Shown piece by piece: positions 51,072-59,425 of a stretch of 64,000 bases of DNA (the first letter of the stretch is position 1; the number at the start of each line of letters is the position of its first letter). Under the pieces are notes generated by a model. It did no database searches. It saw only the letters and a list, made by a program, of their open reading frames with translations, and was not told the origin of the DNA. The translations under genes and the position numbers were made by a program. Origin of the DNA: Scleromatobacter sp039920745 (GTDB lineage Bacteria; Pseudomonadota; Gammaproteobacteria; Burkholderiales; Burkholderiaceae_C); contig JBDSDD010000037.1 of NCBI GenBank assembly GCA_039920745.1, positions 124,001-188,000 on the forward strand, in the 5' to 3' direction.

Positions 51072-52064
51072 ATGACCAGCCTCCACTCGCCCGCCACCGC
51101 CAGCGTCCCGCCGTCGCCGACTCCCGTCCAGGGAATGGCAGGCGCGCGCGTGGGCGCCGGCTGGTTCCGTCGCGAAGAGGCGATCATGGGCACGGAGATC
51201 ACGGTCGAGCTGCAGGCCGCCAGCCGCGAGGCCGCCGAGGCGGCGATCGCCGCGGTGATGGCCGAGATGCATCGCATCGATGCCACGATGAGCCCGCACA
51301 AGGCCGACTCGGAGCTGTCGCTGGTCAACGCCGGCGCCGCCGCCGGCCCGGTCGCCGTCAGCCCCGGCATGTTCGGGCTGCTGTCGCGGGCGACCGCGTT
51401 CTCCAAGCTGTCGGGTGGCGCGTTCGACATCACCTTCGCCAGCGCCGGCAACCTGTATGACTACCGCGCCGGCGTCGCCCCCGACGCCTCGGTCCTGGCC
51501 GACACGCTGCCGCTGATCGACTGGCGCCACGTGCTGCTCGACCGCGCCACCCAGAGCGTGCGCTTCGCGCGTCCGGGCGTGCGCATCGACCTCGGCGGCT
51601 TCGCCAAGGGCCACGCCGTGGACAACGCCGTCGCGATCCTGCGCCGACTGGGCGTCGCGCACGCGATGGTCGCGGCCGGCGGCGACAGCCACGTGATGGG
51701 CTCGCGCGGCGACCGCCCCTGGACCGTGGCCATCCGCGACCCGCGCCGCGAAGGCGCCGTGGTGGCCGTGCTGCCGCTGGAAGACGTCTCGATCTCGACG
51801 TCCGGCGACTACGAACGATTCTTCGAGCGGGACGGCGTGCGTTGCCACCACCTGCTCGATCCGCGCACCGGCCGCTCGCCCGCCGGCGTGCGCAGCGTGA
51901 CCATCATTGCCGACGACGGCCTGACGACCGAAGCCTTCTCGAAGACAGTCTTCGTGCTCGGCGTCGAACAAGGACTTCGCTTCGTGGAGGCCCATTCGGG
52001 CGTCGACGCGGTGATCGTGGATGCGCAGGGCGCACTGCACTACTCCGCCGGCCTGCTGGGCTGA
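51072..52064 (+). CDS. apbE: FAD:protein FMN transferase (ApbE family)
   Basis: A 330-residue enzyme that attaches FMN from FAD, through a phosphodiester, to Thr/Ser of exported redox proteins. Family blocks: WFRREEAIMGTEITVEL (start of fold), RIDLGGFAKGHAVD, VAAGGDSHVMGSRGDRPWTVAIRDP, STSGDYERFF, HHLLDPRTGRSP and the Mg-binding DDGLTTEAFSKTVFVLG. I see no clear signal peptide; the N-terminal 25 residues are Ser/Pro/Thr-rich, so either export is atypical or the start lies elsewhere. It heads an operon of exported heme, thiol and barrel proteins. No NqrC/RnfG-type substrate is nearby, so the target should be in this operon. Confidence 0.9.
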   Translation: MTSLHSPATASVPPSPTPVQGMAGARVGAGWFRREEAIMGTEITVELQAASREAAEAAIAAVMAEMHRIDATMSPHKADSELSLVNAGAAAGPVAVSPGMFGLLSRATAFSKLSGGAFDITFASAGNLYDYRAGVAPDASVLADTLPLIDWRHVLLDRATQSVRFARPGVRIDLGGFAKGHAVDNAVAILRRLGVAHAMVAAGGDSHVMGSRGDRPWTVAIRDPRREGAVVAVLPLEDVSISTSGDYERFFERDGVRCHHLLDPRTGRSPAGVRSVTIIADDGLTTEAFSKTVFVLGVEQGLRFVEAHSGVDAVIVDAQGALHYSAGLLG

Positions 52065-52099
52065 GGCGGATGACAAGAACTCAGGAAAGAGACCCCATC

Positions 52100-55000
52100 A
52101 TGAAGCTGCCGATCACGTTCACGACGCGCACCCTCCTCGGGAGCGCGAGCGCCCTGGCTGCCGTCGGCATCCTCACGCTGAGTGCCTGCGGAGGCGGTTC
52201 GAAGTCCGATTCGAACACCGTCACCGTGCAGGGCGACGTGCCTATCGCGTACGCCAAGCGCGTCAACACCATCGGGCTCAATCCCACCAACGGCGCGCCG
52301 AGCGCCGACGGCGGCGACCTGATGATCCGCGAGAAGTCCTCGCCCAGCGCGCCCGAGCACAACATCACCGCGCAGTTCACGATGGGCAAGGGCGACGCGG
52401 CCACGCCCGAGGTGTCCTGGGACGGCAAGAAGATCCTGTTCTCGATGCGCTGCCCCACGTCCAACCCGATCCAGGTCGGCGGCGTGGCGGCCTGCACGGG
52501 CCACTGGAACATCTGGGAATACGACATGACCACGGGCGGCCTGACCGGCGGCTCGTTCAAGCGCCTGAGCTCGTCGTCCGACGACGACATCCACCCGGTG
52601 TACCTGCCGGCCGGCCAGGGCATCGTCTTCACGTCGAATCGCCAGACCAAGTCGCACCTCAACCAGGCGCTGGGCCACACCTACTTCGCGCTGGACGAGT
52701 ACGAGCGCGAACGCGTGTTCAACCTGCACACCATGGCGATGGACGGCAGCAACGTCACGCAGATTTCGTACAACCAGAGCCATGACCGCAACCCGGTGAT
52801 CCGCCCGAACGGCCAGATCATGTTCTCGCGCTGGGACCACGTCGGCGGCCGCAACCACTTCAAGGTGTTCACGGTCAACCCGGACGGCACCGACATGTTC
52901 GTGCTGTACGGCGCGCACAGCGACGGCAACAGCTTCCTGCACCCGCGCGACATGGATCCCAGCGGCAAGTACGCCGGCTTCCTCACCTCCGACCTGATGC
53001 CGCTGCAGCGCACCAAGGAAGGCGGCGCGCTGATGCTGATCGACGCGGCCAACTACTCCGAGCAGAACACGCCGGCCAAGAAGTCCGTGGCGGCCGCCGG
53101 CGGCCAGGTCCAGGCCACCGAGAAGGAAGTCAACGTCGGCCGCGGCGTGTCCATGTACGGTCGCTTCACGTCGCCTTACCCGCTGTGGGACGGCACCAAC
53201 CGCGTGCTGGTCTCGTACCGCCCGTGCGAGGTCACCAAGAACGCGGTCGTCGTGCCTTGCTCGACGCTGACCGCCGACGAGCTGGCGATGCTGTCCGACA
53301 TGAACCGCCCGATCACCGAGACCGCGCTCGATCCGGTGCAGGACAACGTTCCGCCGCCGTACGCCGTCTACATGTTCAACGCGGCCAACCAGTCGATGCT
53401 GCCCGTGGCGACGCCGCCGGCCGGCTTCATGTATGTCGACCCGGTCGCCATCCTGGCCCGCCCCGAACCCGCCACCAGCTCCCCGGCGGCGCTCGACGCG
53501 ACCCTCGCGTCGCAGAACATGGGCACGCTCAACGTCAAGAGCGTCTACGACACCGACGGCCTCGGCCGCATGGGTTCGCAGATGCTGGTGGCCGCCGACC
53601 AGACCGGCGCCTGCACCACGCTGATTCCGCAGACCACCCCGGTCGACGTGAACGACACGCGCGCCACCGTCGCCGACATCGCCCGAATGAAGGACCCCGC
53701 CGACGCTGCCTACAACTGCGCGCCGGCCCGCTTCATCCGCGCAGTGCGCGCCGTGGCGCCGCCCTCCAGCATGATGAAGATGCGCAGCTCGCTGGGCGAG
53801 ACCGACTTCGAGGCCCAGCAGGTGCTCGGCTACGCGCCGATCGAACCCGATGGCTCGTTCAAGCTGAACGTGCCCGCCGACACCCCGATCGCGCTGGCCG
53901 TGGTCGACGCGCAAGGCCGCGCGCTGCAGACCCACACGAACTGGATCCAGGTTCGCCCCGGTGAAAAGCGCACCTGCGACGGTTGCCACAGCCCGCGCCG
54001 CGGCGAGGCCATGAACACCGGCTCGATCGCCAACACCCAGCCGGCCGGCCTGCTGGCCTCGATGGCCAGCGCGCACTCGTCCGGCGAGACGATGGCCGAG
54101 ACGCGCGTGCGCCTCGACCCGACGGCAGCGATGCTCAAGCCCGACATGGTCTCCACCGACATCTGGGCCGACACCGCCAAGTCCGGCGTCACCGCCCGCA
54201 CGGCAGTCGCGCTGAAGTTCACCGGCAACGCCAGCGCCTCCGAGGACCTGGTCACGCCGGTGCCGGCCAACGGCGTCATCAACTACCCACAGCACATCCA
54301 GCCGCTGTGGACGCGTGACCGCGGCGCCAATACCTGCACGTCCTGCCACAACGTCTCCGACCACACTGACCTGAGCGCCACCATCGGCGGCGACGGGCGC
54401 GTGGTGTCGTACGACCGCCTGATGATCGGCGATCCGCAGCTCGACGCCTCGGGCCGGCCGGAGATCTTCTTCGACGACGGCGTTCCGATGCTGGTTCGCC
54501 AGGCCGCGCTGGTCAACACCGCCGCCAGCGAAGGCGAGGCCACGGGCCTGGCCCGCAAGAGCCGCCTGATGGAAATCCTGTCGGGCCAGACGCTGATGTC
54601 CGACGCCGCCGCCAAGACCTCGCACCCGAACCCGCCGTCGACGGCCCCGGATCACTCAGCGATGCTCAACGCCGCCGAGAAGCGCCTGCTGGCCGAGTGG
54701 ATCGACACCGGCGGCAAGTACTACAACGACCCGTTCGACCCGACCAGCGGCACCCGCATGGTGCCCACGCTTGATGAGGACTCGTTCACCGCCTCGGTCT
54801 ACCCGATCCTGGAGAGCACTTGCGCCGGCTGCCACCAGGCCCACGGATCCACCAACACCCCGACGGGCGCGACCTCGTTCACCGACAACCGTTTCGTGCT
54901 GACCGGCGACCCCGAAGGCGACTGGGGCGTGACGATGACGATGGTCAACGACGTCTGCCACCCGCCGACCAGCTACCTGCTGGCCCGCCCGTCGACGATC

Positions 55001-55108
55001 CCGCACCCGGACGCCGCAACCAGCCAAACCACTGCGGTACTGCCCGCGAACGGCGCGAACTATGCGACCATCGCCAATTGGATCGCAGCGGGTTGCCTGA
55101 CTCCATGA
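52100..55108 (+). CDS. Triheme lipoprotein of the HzsA-related family
   Basis: A 1002-residue lipoprotein (lipobox LSAC, Cys30). The N-terminal half (about 60-450) looks like a TolB/WD40-type beta-propeller: repeats such as TPEVSWDGKKILFSMR, IHPVYLPAGQGIVFTSNRQ and RNPVIRPNGQIMFSRWDH. A middle beta domain (about 560-640) has EPDGSFKLNVPADTPIALAVVDAQGRALQTHTNWIQV, a hallmark of hydrazine-synthase-alpha-like proteins, and leads into the first heme motif CDGCH (626-630). Two more follow, CTSCH (746-750) and CAGCH (908-912). It is thus a probable three-heme surface or periplasmic redox protein. Anammox chemistry is not implied. TPTGATSF near 925 resembles an ApbE target site. ATG 52100 has AGGAAAGAG upstream. 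Confidence 0.85.
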   Translation: MKLPITFTTRTLLGSASALAAVGILTLSACGGGSKSDSNTVTVQGDVPIAYAKRVNTIGLNPTNGAPSADGGDLMIREKSSPSAPEHNITAQFTMGKGDAATPEVSWDGKKILFSMRCPTSNPIQVGGVAACTGHWNIWEYDMTTGGLTGGSFKRLSSSSDDDIHPVYLPAGQGIVFTSNRQTKSHLNQALGHTYFALDEYERERVFNLHTMAMDGSNVTQISYNQSHDRNPVIRPNGQIMFSRWDHVGGRNHFKVFTVNPDGTDMFVLYGAHSDGNSFLHPRDMDPSGKYAGFLTSDLMPLQRTKEGGALMLIDAANYSEQNTPAKKSVAAAGGQVQATEKEVNVGRGVSMYGRFTSPYPLWDGTNRVLVSYRPCEVTKNAVVVPCSTLTADELAMLSDMNRPITETALDPVQDNVPPPYAVYMFNAANQSMLPVATPPAGFMYVDPVAILARPEPATSSPAALDATLASQNMGTLNVKSVYDTDGLGRMGSQMLVAADQTGACTTLIPQTTPVDVNDTRATVADIARMKDPADAAYNCAPARFIRAVRAVAPPSSMMKMRSSLGETDFEAQQVLGYAPIEPDGSFKLNVPADTPIALAVVDAQGRALQTHTNWIQVRPGEKRTCDGCHSPRRGEAMNTGSIANTQPAGLLASMASAHSSGETMAETRVRLDPTAAMLKPDMVSTDIWADTAKSGVTARTAVALKFTGNASASEDLVTPVPANGVINYPQHIQPLWTRDRGANTCTSCHNVSDHTDLSATIGGDGRVVSYDRLMIGDPQLDASGRPEIFFDDGVPMLVRQAALVNTAASEGEATGLARKSRLMEILSGQTLMSDAAAKTSHPNPPSTAPDHSAMLNAAEKRLLAEWIDTGGKYYNDPFDPTSGTRMVPTLDEDSFTASVYPILESTCAGCHQAHGSTNTPTGATSFTDNRFVLTGDPEGDWGVTMTMVNDVCHPPTSYLLARPSTIPHPDAATSQTTAVLPANGANYATIANWIAAGCLTP

Positions 55109-55764
55109 AGATGCCGAGCTCGAAGAGGAACATCCCCCACGGCGCCCGCGCCGGCGCGCTCACCAGCGCCGTCGTCGGAGCCGCCCTGTTGGCCGGTTGC
55201 GGGGGGGGCGGCGATCCGCTGACCAATCCGGGCACCGTGCAGAACCCGGGCATCACCGGCGGCGCCACGCTCGCGTTCCCCTATTTCGAGAAGTGCATCT
55301 TCCCGATCTTCCTGAAGGAGCTGCCCATCGTCCAGAATGGCGTCTCCTCGACGAACACCTGTTCGGGCGCTGGCTGCCACGACAGCAACACCGGCACTGG
55401 CGGCGCCCTGCGCGTGATCGTCGCGGCCCAACCAGTGGTTGATGCCGATCTCACGGCCGCGGCCACGGACTCCGCCACGGCGACCGCAATCCGCGCGACA
55501 GACATGTACAAGAACTTCTATTCGGCGCAGGGCACGACCGTGTTCGGCAGCCCGATCCAGAGCCGTTTGTTCGACAAGCCTCTCGTCCTCAACGTACTGC
55601 ACGGCGGCGGCCGCATCTTCACGAGTCAGGACGACCCGAATTCCAAGCTGATCGACTACTGGATCAGCCACCCTGTGCCCAACGGCCAGGACGAATTCAG
55701 CAGTTCCAGCTACAGCATGTTCACTCCTGCGAACCCGGCGACGGGGACGTGCAACACGCAATGA
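55105..55764 (+). CDS. Lipoprotein with a CX4CH heme-like motif
   Basis: A 219-residue lipoprotein (lipobox LAGC, Cys32, followed by a Gly run). One motif, C86-SGAG-C91-H92, has four residues between the cysteines, the variant heme c attachment site known from some multiheme cytochromes. Otherwise it has cytochrome-like layout: an N-terminal YFEKCIFPIFLK, then the motif, and a C-terminal HGGGRIFTSQDDPNSKLIDYWISHPVPNG resembling the end of small cytochrome domains. The ATGA overlap with the upstream triheme gene suggests the two products form a pair. I do not know a named family. Confidence 0.65.
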   Translation: MKMPSSKRNIPHGARAGALTSAVVGAALLAGCGGGGDPLTNPGTVQNPGITGGATLAFPYFEKCIFPIFLKELPIVQNGVSSTNTCSGAGCHDSNTGTGGALRVIVAAQPVVDADLTAAATDSATATAIRATDMYKNFYSAQGTTVFGSPIQSRLFDKPLVLNVLHGGGRIFTSQDDPNSKLIDYWISHPVPNGQDEFSSSSYSMFTPANPATGTCNTQ

Positions 55765-56729
55765 GCGGCGTCCGCGCCGTGCTGTCGTTCTCCCTGCAGC
55801 CCCGTGTGATCGCGGGCTTGCTGGCGTGCGCAATCGCGTGGGGCAGCGCGTGCGCGGCCGACGCGAGCGCGCCAGCGGCATCGGCCGCATCTGCATCCGC
55901 GTCCGCGCCCGCTGAAGCCGCCTCGGCGGTGGAGCCCAGGCCGCTGGTCGCCACGGTGCCGGTGCCCGGCACCTCCCGCACGGTCGACATCGCCGCCCCG
56001 CTGGCCACCGTGTCGGCCCCGACGGTGCCGGTGGCCGACAGCGTGATCGGCGGCGAGAAGGTGGAGCGCTTCCAGGTCACCGACCCGTACATCGAGCTGC
56101 ACACCTTCCCGGGCCGCGGCTACCCGGTCTTCTTCGTCGCCGCGCGCGGCGAGTGGATCGCCATCGAGCTGCGCCACACCGACTGGTACAAGGTGCGCAC
56201 CGCCGGCGGCAAGGAAGGCTGGGTCAGCGAGGCGCAACTCCGGACCACGCTGGCCGAGAACGGGTTGCGCGAGCATTTCGGCGACGCCCAGTTCAACGAC
56301 TACCTGGCGCGCCGTGTCGAGTTGGGCGCCGGCTACGGACGCTTCCACCAGGAGCCGATGATCAAGTTCTGGCTGTCCTACCGGCTGTCCGACACCCTGA
56401 GCATCGAATCGACCCTGGGCCAGGTGCAAGGCGTGTTCTCCGGCACCACGCTGTGGCACGTCAACCTGCAGGCCGAGCCGTGGTCGGACCAGCGCTTCTC
56501 GCCGTTCGCGGGCATCGGCATCGGGCAGTTCAAGAACATCCCGAACCAGAGCCTGGTCAACTTCCAGCCCACCAACGCGCGCCTGTCGGACGCCATCGTC
56601 GGCGCGCGCTACCACCTCACCGATCGCTTCATGATCCGGGTCGACTACGCGGTCTACACCGCGTTCGTCTCCGACCAGCGCTCGCTCGAGTACCGCGCGG
56701 CCACCGCCGGACTCTCCTTCTTCTTCTGA
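55761..56729 (+). CDS. SH3 domain plus outer-membrane beta-barrel protein
   Basis: A 322-residue exported protein: signal peptide (VIAGLLACAIAWGSACAAD), an Ala/Ser/Pro linker (to about 90), a bacterial SH3 domain (about 95-165: YIELHTFPGRGYPVFFVAARGEWIAI, TDWYKVRTAGGKEGWV) and a small barrel (about 170-322) with alternating strands, ending GLSFFF, the C-terminal aromatic signal for Bam. This layout resembles OMP_myx_plus-type barrels of myxobacterial trans-envelope complexes (recalled, not checked). The SH3 domain could bind peptidoglycan or partners. ATGA overlap with the previous gene. Confidence 0.78.
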   Translation: MSGVRAVLSFSLQPRVIAGLLACAIAWGSACAADASAPAASAASASASAPAEAASAVEPRPLVATVPVPGTSRTVDIAAPLATVSAPTVPVADSVIGGEKVERFQVTDPYIELHTFPGRGYPVFFVAARGEWIAIELRHTDWYKVRTAGGKEGWVSEAQLRTTLAENGLREHFGDAQFNDYLARRVELGAGYGRFHQEPMIKFWLSYRLSDTLSIESTLGQVQGVFSGTTLWHVNLQAEPWSDQRFSPFAGIGIGQFKNIPNQSLVNFQPTNARLSDAIVGARYHLTDRFMIRVDYAVYTAFVSDQRSLEYRAATAGLSFFF

Positions 56730-56739
56730 TGGGCCGCCC

Positions 56740-57438
56740 ATGACAGCCAAGAGCCGCTCCAAGACCGCCACGCTCCCCAAGCTCACCCTGCGCGCGACGG
56801 CGGCCACGTTCGCCACGGCCTGCGTGCTGGCGCTGATGGCCCACGGCAGCGCCCGCGCCGCGGACGCGCCCGCGGCCGACACACCCGATCAGGTCATCGT
56901 GCCGCAGGTCGAACGCCGCGAGGTGCACAAGCCCAAGTACCCGTCCAACGATTTCGAGATCGGCCTGTTCGGCGGCACCTACTCGTCGCAGAACTTCGGC
57001 ACCAGCTTCAACTACGGCGCGCGCCTGGGCTACGACATCACCGAAGACTTCTTCGTGGAAGCCACCTACGGCCGAACCAAGGTCAGCGACAAGGCGTTCC
57101 GCCAGATCCTGCCGGGCGGCATCTTCACCGCCGAGCAGGAAAAGCTGAAGTACTACGACCTCTCGGTGGGCTGGAACTTTCTGCCCGGCGAGATCTTCAT
57201 CGGCAAGAACTGGGCGAAGGCCTCGACGATGTACGTGATCGGCGGCATCGGCAACACGTCGTTCGACTCGCAGCGCATGCAGACCTGGAACTTCGGCGTC
57301 GGCGCCAAGCTGTTCCTGGCCGACTGGGTCGCGCTGCGCGCCGACGTCCGCGACCACATCTTCACGCTCGACTTGCTCGGCAAGCGCTCAACCACGCAGA
57401 ACCCCGAGCTGTCGCTGGGATTCGCGTTCTTCTTCTGA
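56740..57438 (+). CDS. Outer-membrane beta-barrel protein
   Basis: A 232-residue exported protein with a long signal region (TLRATAATFATACVLALMAHGSARAAD), a short linker, then an 8-stranded-looking barrel from about residue 68: FEIGLFGGTYSSQNFGTSFNYGARLGYDITEDFFVEATYGRT. It ends LSLGFAFFF, matching the terminal signal of the upstream barrel, to which it is probably related. It starts 10 bp after the upstream stop. A 102-bp gap to the thioredoxin gene contains no clear signal. Confidence 0.78.
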   Translation: MTAKSRSKTATLPKLTLRATAATFATACVLALMAHGSARAADAPAADTPDQVIVPQVERREVHKPKYPSNDFEIGLFGGTYSSQNFGTSFNYGARLGYDITEDFFVEATYGRTKVSDKAFRQILPGGIFTAEQEKLKYYDLSVGWNFLPGEIFIGKNWAKASTMYVIGGIGNTSFDSQRMQTWNFGVGAKLFLADWVALRADVRDHIFTLDLLGKRSTTQNPELSLGFAFFF

Positions 57439-57540
57439 CAAAGCTGACCTCAGATCCGGCTTGATCGGACGGCCTGCGTCGTCGATATCCCTGACGACAC
57501 CCCCGTCTCCACCGTTCGAATCCAGCCAGGTGACCTCCAA

Positions 57541-58065
57541 ATGCGCATGATCCGCTCTCTCCTCGCTGCCGCCGCTCTTTTCGCGGTAGCCGCCACGTTC
57601 TCCTTGGTTGCCCTGACGCCGGCCTCCGCCGCGACGCCCGCCGCCAATTCCAAGGCACCCGACTTCACCCTGCGCGGCGCCGATGGCCGCAACGTGCGGT
57701 TGGACGAACTGCGCGGCCAGGTCGTGCTGGTCAACTTCTGGGCCACTTGGTGCGGCCCGTGCCGCGAGGAGATGCCGCGCCTGGACACGCTGTACCAGAA
57801 GTACCACAAGTCCGGCTTCGTGCTGCTGGGTGTCAACGTCGACGACGACCCACGCACCGCGCTGGCCACCGCCGCGAAGTTGAACGTCAGCTTCCCGGTA
57901 CTGCTCGACACCGACAAGAAGGTCAGCAAGCTGTACGACCTGAACACGATGCCGTCGACCGTCGTGATCGACCGCGACGGCAAGATGCGCTTCCTCACGC
58001 ACGGATACCACGCCGGCACGGAGCGCGATTACGAACAGCAGATCCGCGGATTGCTGAAGGAATGA
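57541..58065 (+). CDS. TlpA-like periplasmic thioredoxin
   Basis: A 174-residue exported thioredoxin-fold protein: signal peptide (LLAAAALFAVAATFSLVALTPASA), KAPDFTLRGADGRNVRLDELRGQVVLVNFWATWCGPCREEMPR with the redox pair Cys71/Cys74, and the cis-Pro loop NTMPSTVVID. TlpA/ResA-type proteins keep periplasmic cysteines reduced, for heme attachment or Cys-ligand metal centres. In this operon the obvious clients are the CxxCH lipoproteins and the Cys-Gly-Cys tail of the next gene. ATGA overlap with that gene. Confidence 0.9.
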   Translation: MRMIRSLLAAAALFAVAATFSLVALTPASAATPAANSKAPDFTLRGADGRNVRLDELRGQVVLVNFWATWCGPCREEMPRLDTLYQKYHKSGFVLLGVNVDDDPRTALATAAKLNVSFPVLLDTDKKVSKLYDLNTMPSTVVIDRDGKMRFLTHGYHAGTERDYEQQIRGLLKE

Positions 58066-58310
58066 CGATGCCCCGTTTCCGCCTTGGCCTCTTTCTGTCG
58101 GCCGCCGCCGTGCTCGCGGGCGCGAGCGGCTGCGCTTTCAAGCCGATCGAGCCCTGGGTCAAGCCGTACGAGCGCGAACGCCTTGCCGATCCGGTGATGA
58201 AGACTTCGCTCAACGAACTGCCGGGGCGCCAGCAGGACCACATCTACGTGGTGCGCGAAGGTTCGCGCGGCGCCACGGGGGTGCAGGGAGGCGGCTGTGG
58301 CTGCAATTAA
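58062..58310 (+). CDS. DUF4266 lipoprotein with C-terminal Cys-Gly-Cys-Asn
   Basis: An 82-residue lipoprotein: signal with lipobox ASGC (Cys24), then CAFKPIEPWVKPYERERLADPVM, typical of DUF4266. The C-terminus is a short flexible tail with SRGATG (68-73) and GGGCGCN (76-82). SRGATG resembles the [S/T]GAT core where ApbE attaches FMN, so Thr72 is a candidate flavinylation site; the terminal Cys79/Cys81 may bind a metal or form a disulfide served by the TlpA-like neighbour. I recall DUF4266 being noted beside apbE in genome surveys. It overlaps the DUF3570 gene by 14 bp. The start is ATG 58062 or 58068. Confidence 0.85.
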   Translation: MTMPRFRLGLFLSAAAVLAGASGCAFKPIEPWVKPYERERLADPVMKTSLNELPGRQQDHIYVVREGSRGATGVQGGGCGCN

Positions 58311-59406
58311 GAACGTCGCGACCGTCGCTGGCCTCGTCGGCGGCGCACTGGCCGCGGGCTCGGTACAGGCCGTCGACCTGCCGGAAGACCGCGCGGAGAC
58401 GATGTACCACCTGTACGACGGCGGTGGCGTCATCGCCCAGGGCCCGGCGCTGCTGGTGCGCAAGAGCATGCTCGGTCGGGTGTCGCTGTCGGGCACCTAC
58501 TACGTCGACGCGGTGAGCAACGCGTCGATCGACGTCGTCACCACGGCCAGCAAGTACAAGGAAACGCGCAACCAGGGCGAGCTGGGGCTCGACTACGCGG
58601 TGCGAGATTCGCTGATCCACGTGTCCGGCTCGCGCAGCGTGGAGCCCGACTACCTCGCCAGCACCATCAGCGTCGACCTGACGCAGGATGTCTTCGGCGG
58701 CATGACCACTGTCGCCCTGGGCTTCAGCAAGGCCAACGACAAGGTCGGCCAACACGGGACGCCCGGCTGGATCGACAGTGCGCGCCACTGGCAGTACCGC
58801 CTGGGCCTGACGCAGATCCTGACCTCACGCTGGACGGCCAGCGCGAACCTGGAAGCGGTCAACGACGACGGCTACCTCGGCAGCCCGTACCGGCTCGCCC
58901 GCGTGTTCGGCACCTTCGTCCACGAGAACGCCCCGCGCACCCGGGAAAGCAAGGCGCTCAAGCTGTCCACCACGGGCGACATCACGCCGGACGGCGCCAA
59001 CAACCGCCGCTCGTTCCACGCCGACTACCGCTACTACTGGGACACCTGGGGCATCCGCGGCCACACGCTGGAGCTGGGCTACAACCGCAACCTCGCGCCG
59101 GGCTGGCTGCTCGAGAGCTTCGTGCGCTACTACCGCCAGGAACACGCCGTGTTCTACAGCGACAACGCGCCCGACCAGACGCTCTACGTCACACGCAATC
59201 GCGAACTCAGCACGATGCACGACTTCGGCCCCGGCGCCTCGGTCTCGTACACGCTGCGCAGCGTGCCGGGCAAGTACGACGTGAAGCTGAGCGCCACGTA
59301 CCAGTTCATCGATTTTCATTACGCCGACTACACCGACGTCCGCACCGGCAAGCCCTATTCGTACAAGGCGAACGTGCTGAACACCGTGCTGTCTGCCACG
59401 TTCTAA
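58297..59406 (+). CDS. DUF3570 outer-membrane beta-barrel protein
   Basis: A 369-residue exported protein starting at GTG 58297, with signal peptide (NVATVAGLVGGALAAGSVQA) and a large barrel. Amphipathic strands run throughout, for example VSLSGTYYVDAVSNASIDV, GELGLDYAVRDSLIHVSGS and HTLELGYNRNLAPGWLLESFVRYYRQE; the end NTVLSATF has the terminal aromatic. DUF3570 and DUF4266 genes are usual neighbours, and the 14-bp overlap here means the last codons of one and the first of the other share bases. It may anchor or wrap the small lipoprotein in the outer membrane. Confidence 0.85.
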   Translation: MAAIKNVATVAGLVGGALAAGSVQAVDLPEDRAETMYHLYDGGGVIAQGPALLVRKSMLGRVSLSGTYYVDAVSNASIDVVTTASKYKETRNQGELGLDYAVRDSLIHVSGSRSVEPDYLASTISVDLTQDVFGGMTTVALGFSKANDKVGQHGTPGWIDSARHWQYRLGLTQILTSRWTASANLEAVNDDGYLGSPYRLARVFGTFVHENAPRTRESKALKLSTTGDITPDGANNRRSFHADYRYYWDTWGIRGHTLELGYNRNLAPGWLLESFVRYYRQEHAVFYSDNAPDQTLYVTRNRELSTMHDFGPGASVSYTLRSVPGKYDVKLSATYQFIDFHYADYTDVRTGKPYSYKANVLNTVLSATF

Positions 59407-59425
59407 AAAGATTGAGAGAGCCCGC

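Noticed and set aside
52100..55108. Reading the HzsA-related protein as a true hydrazine synthase subunit
   Set aside because: There are no HzsB/HzsC partners or anammox genes. The family is broad and the resemblance covers domain architecture only.
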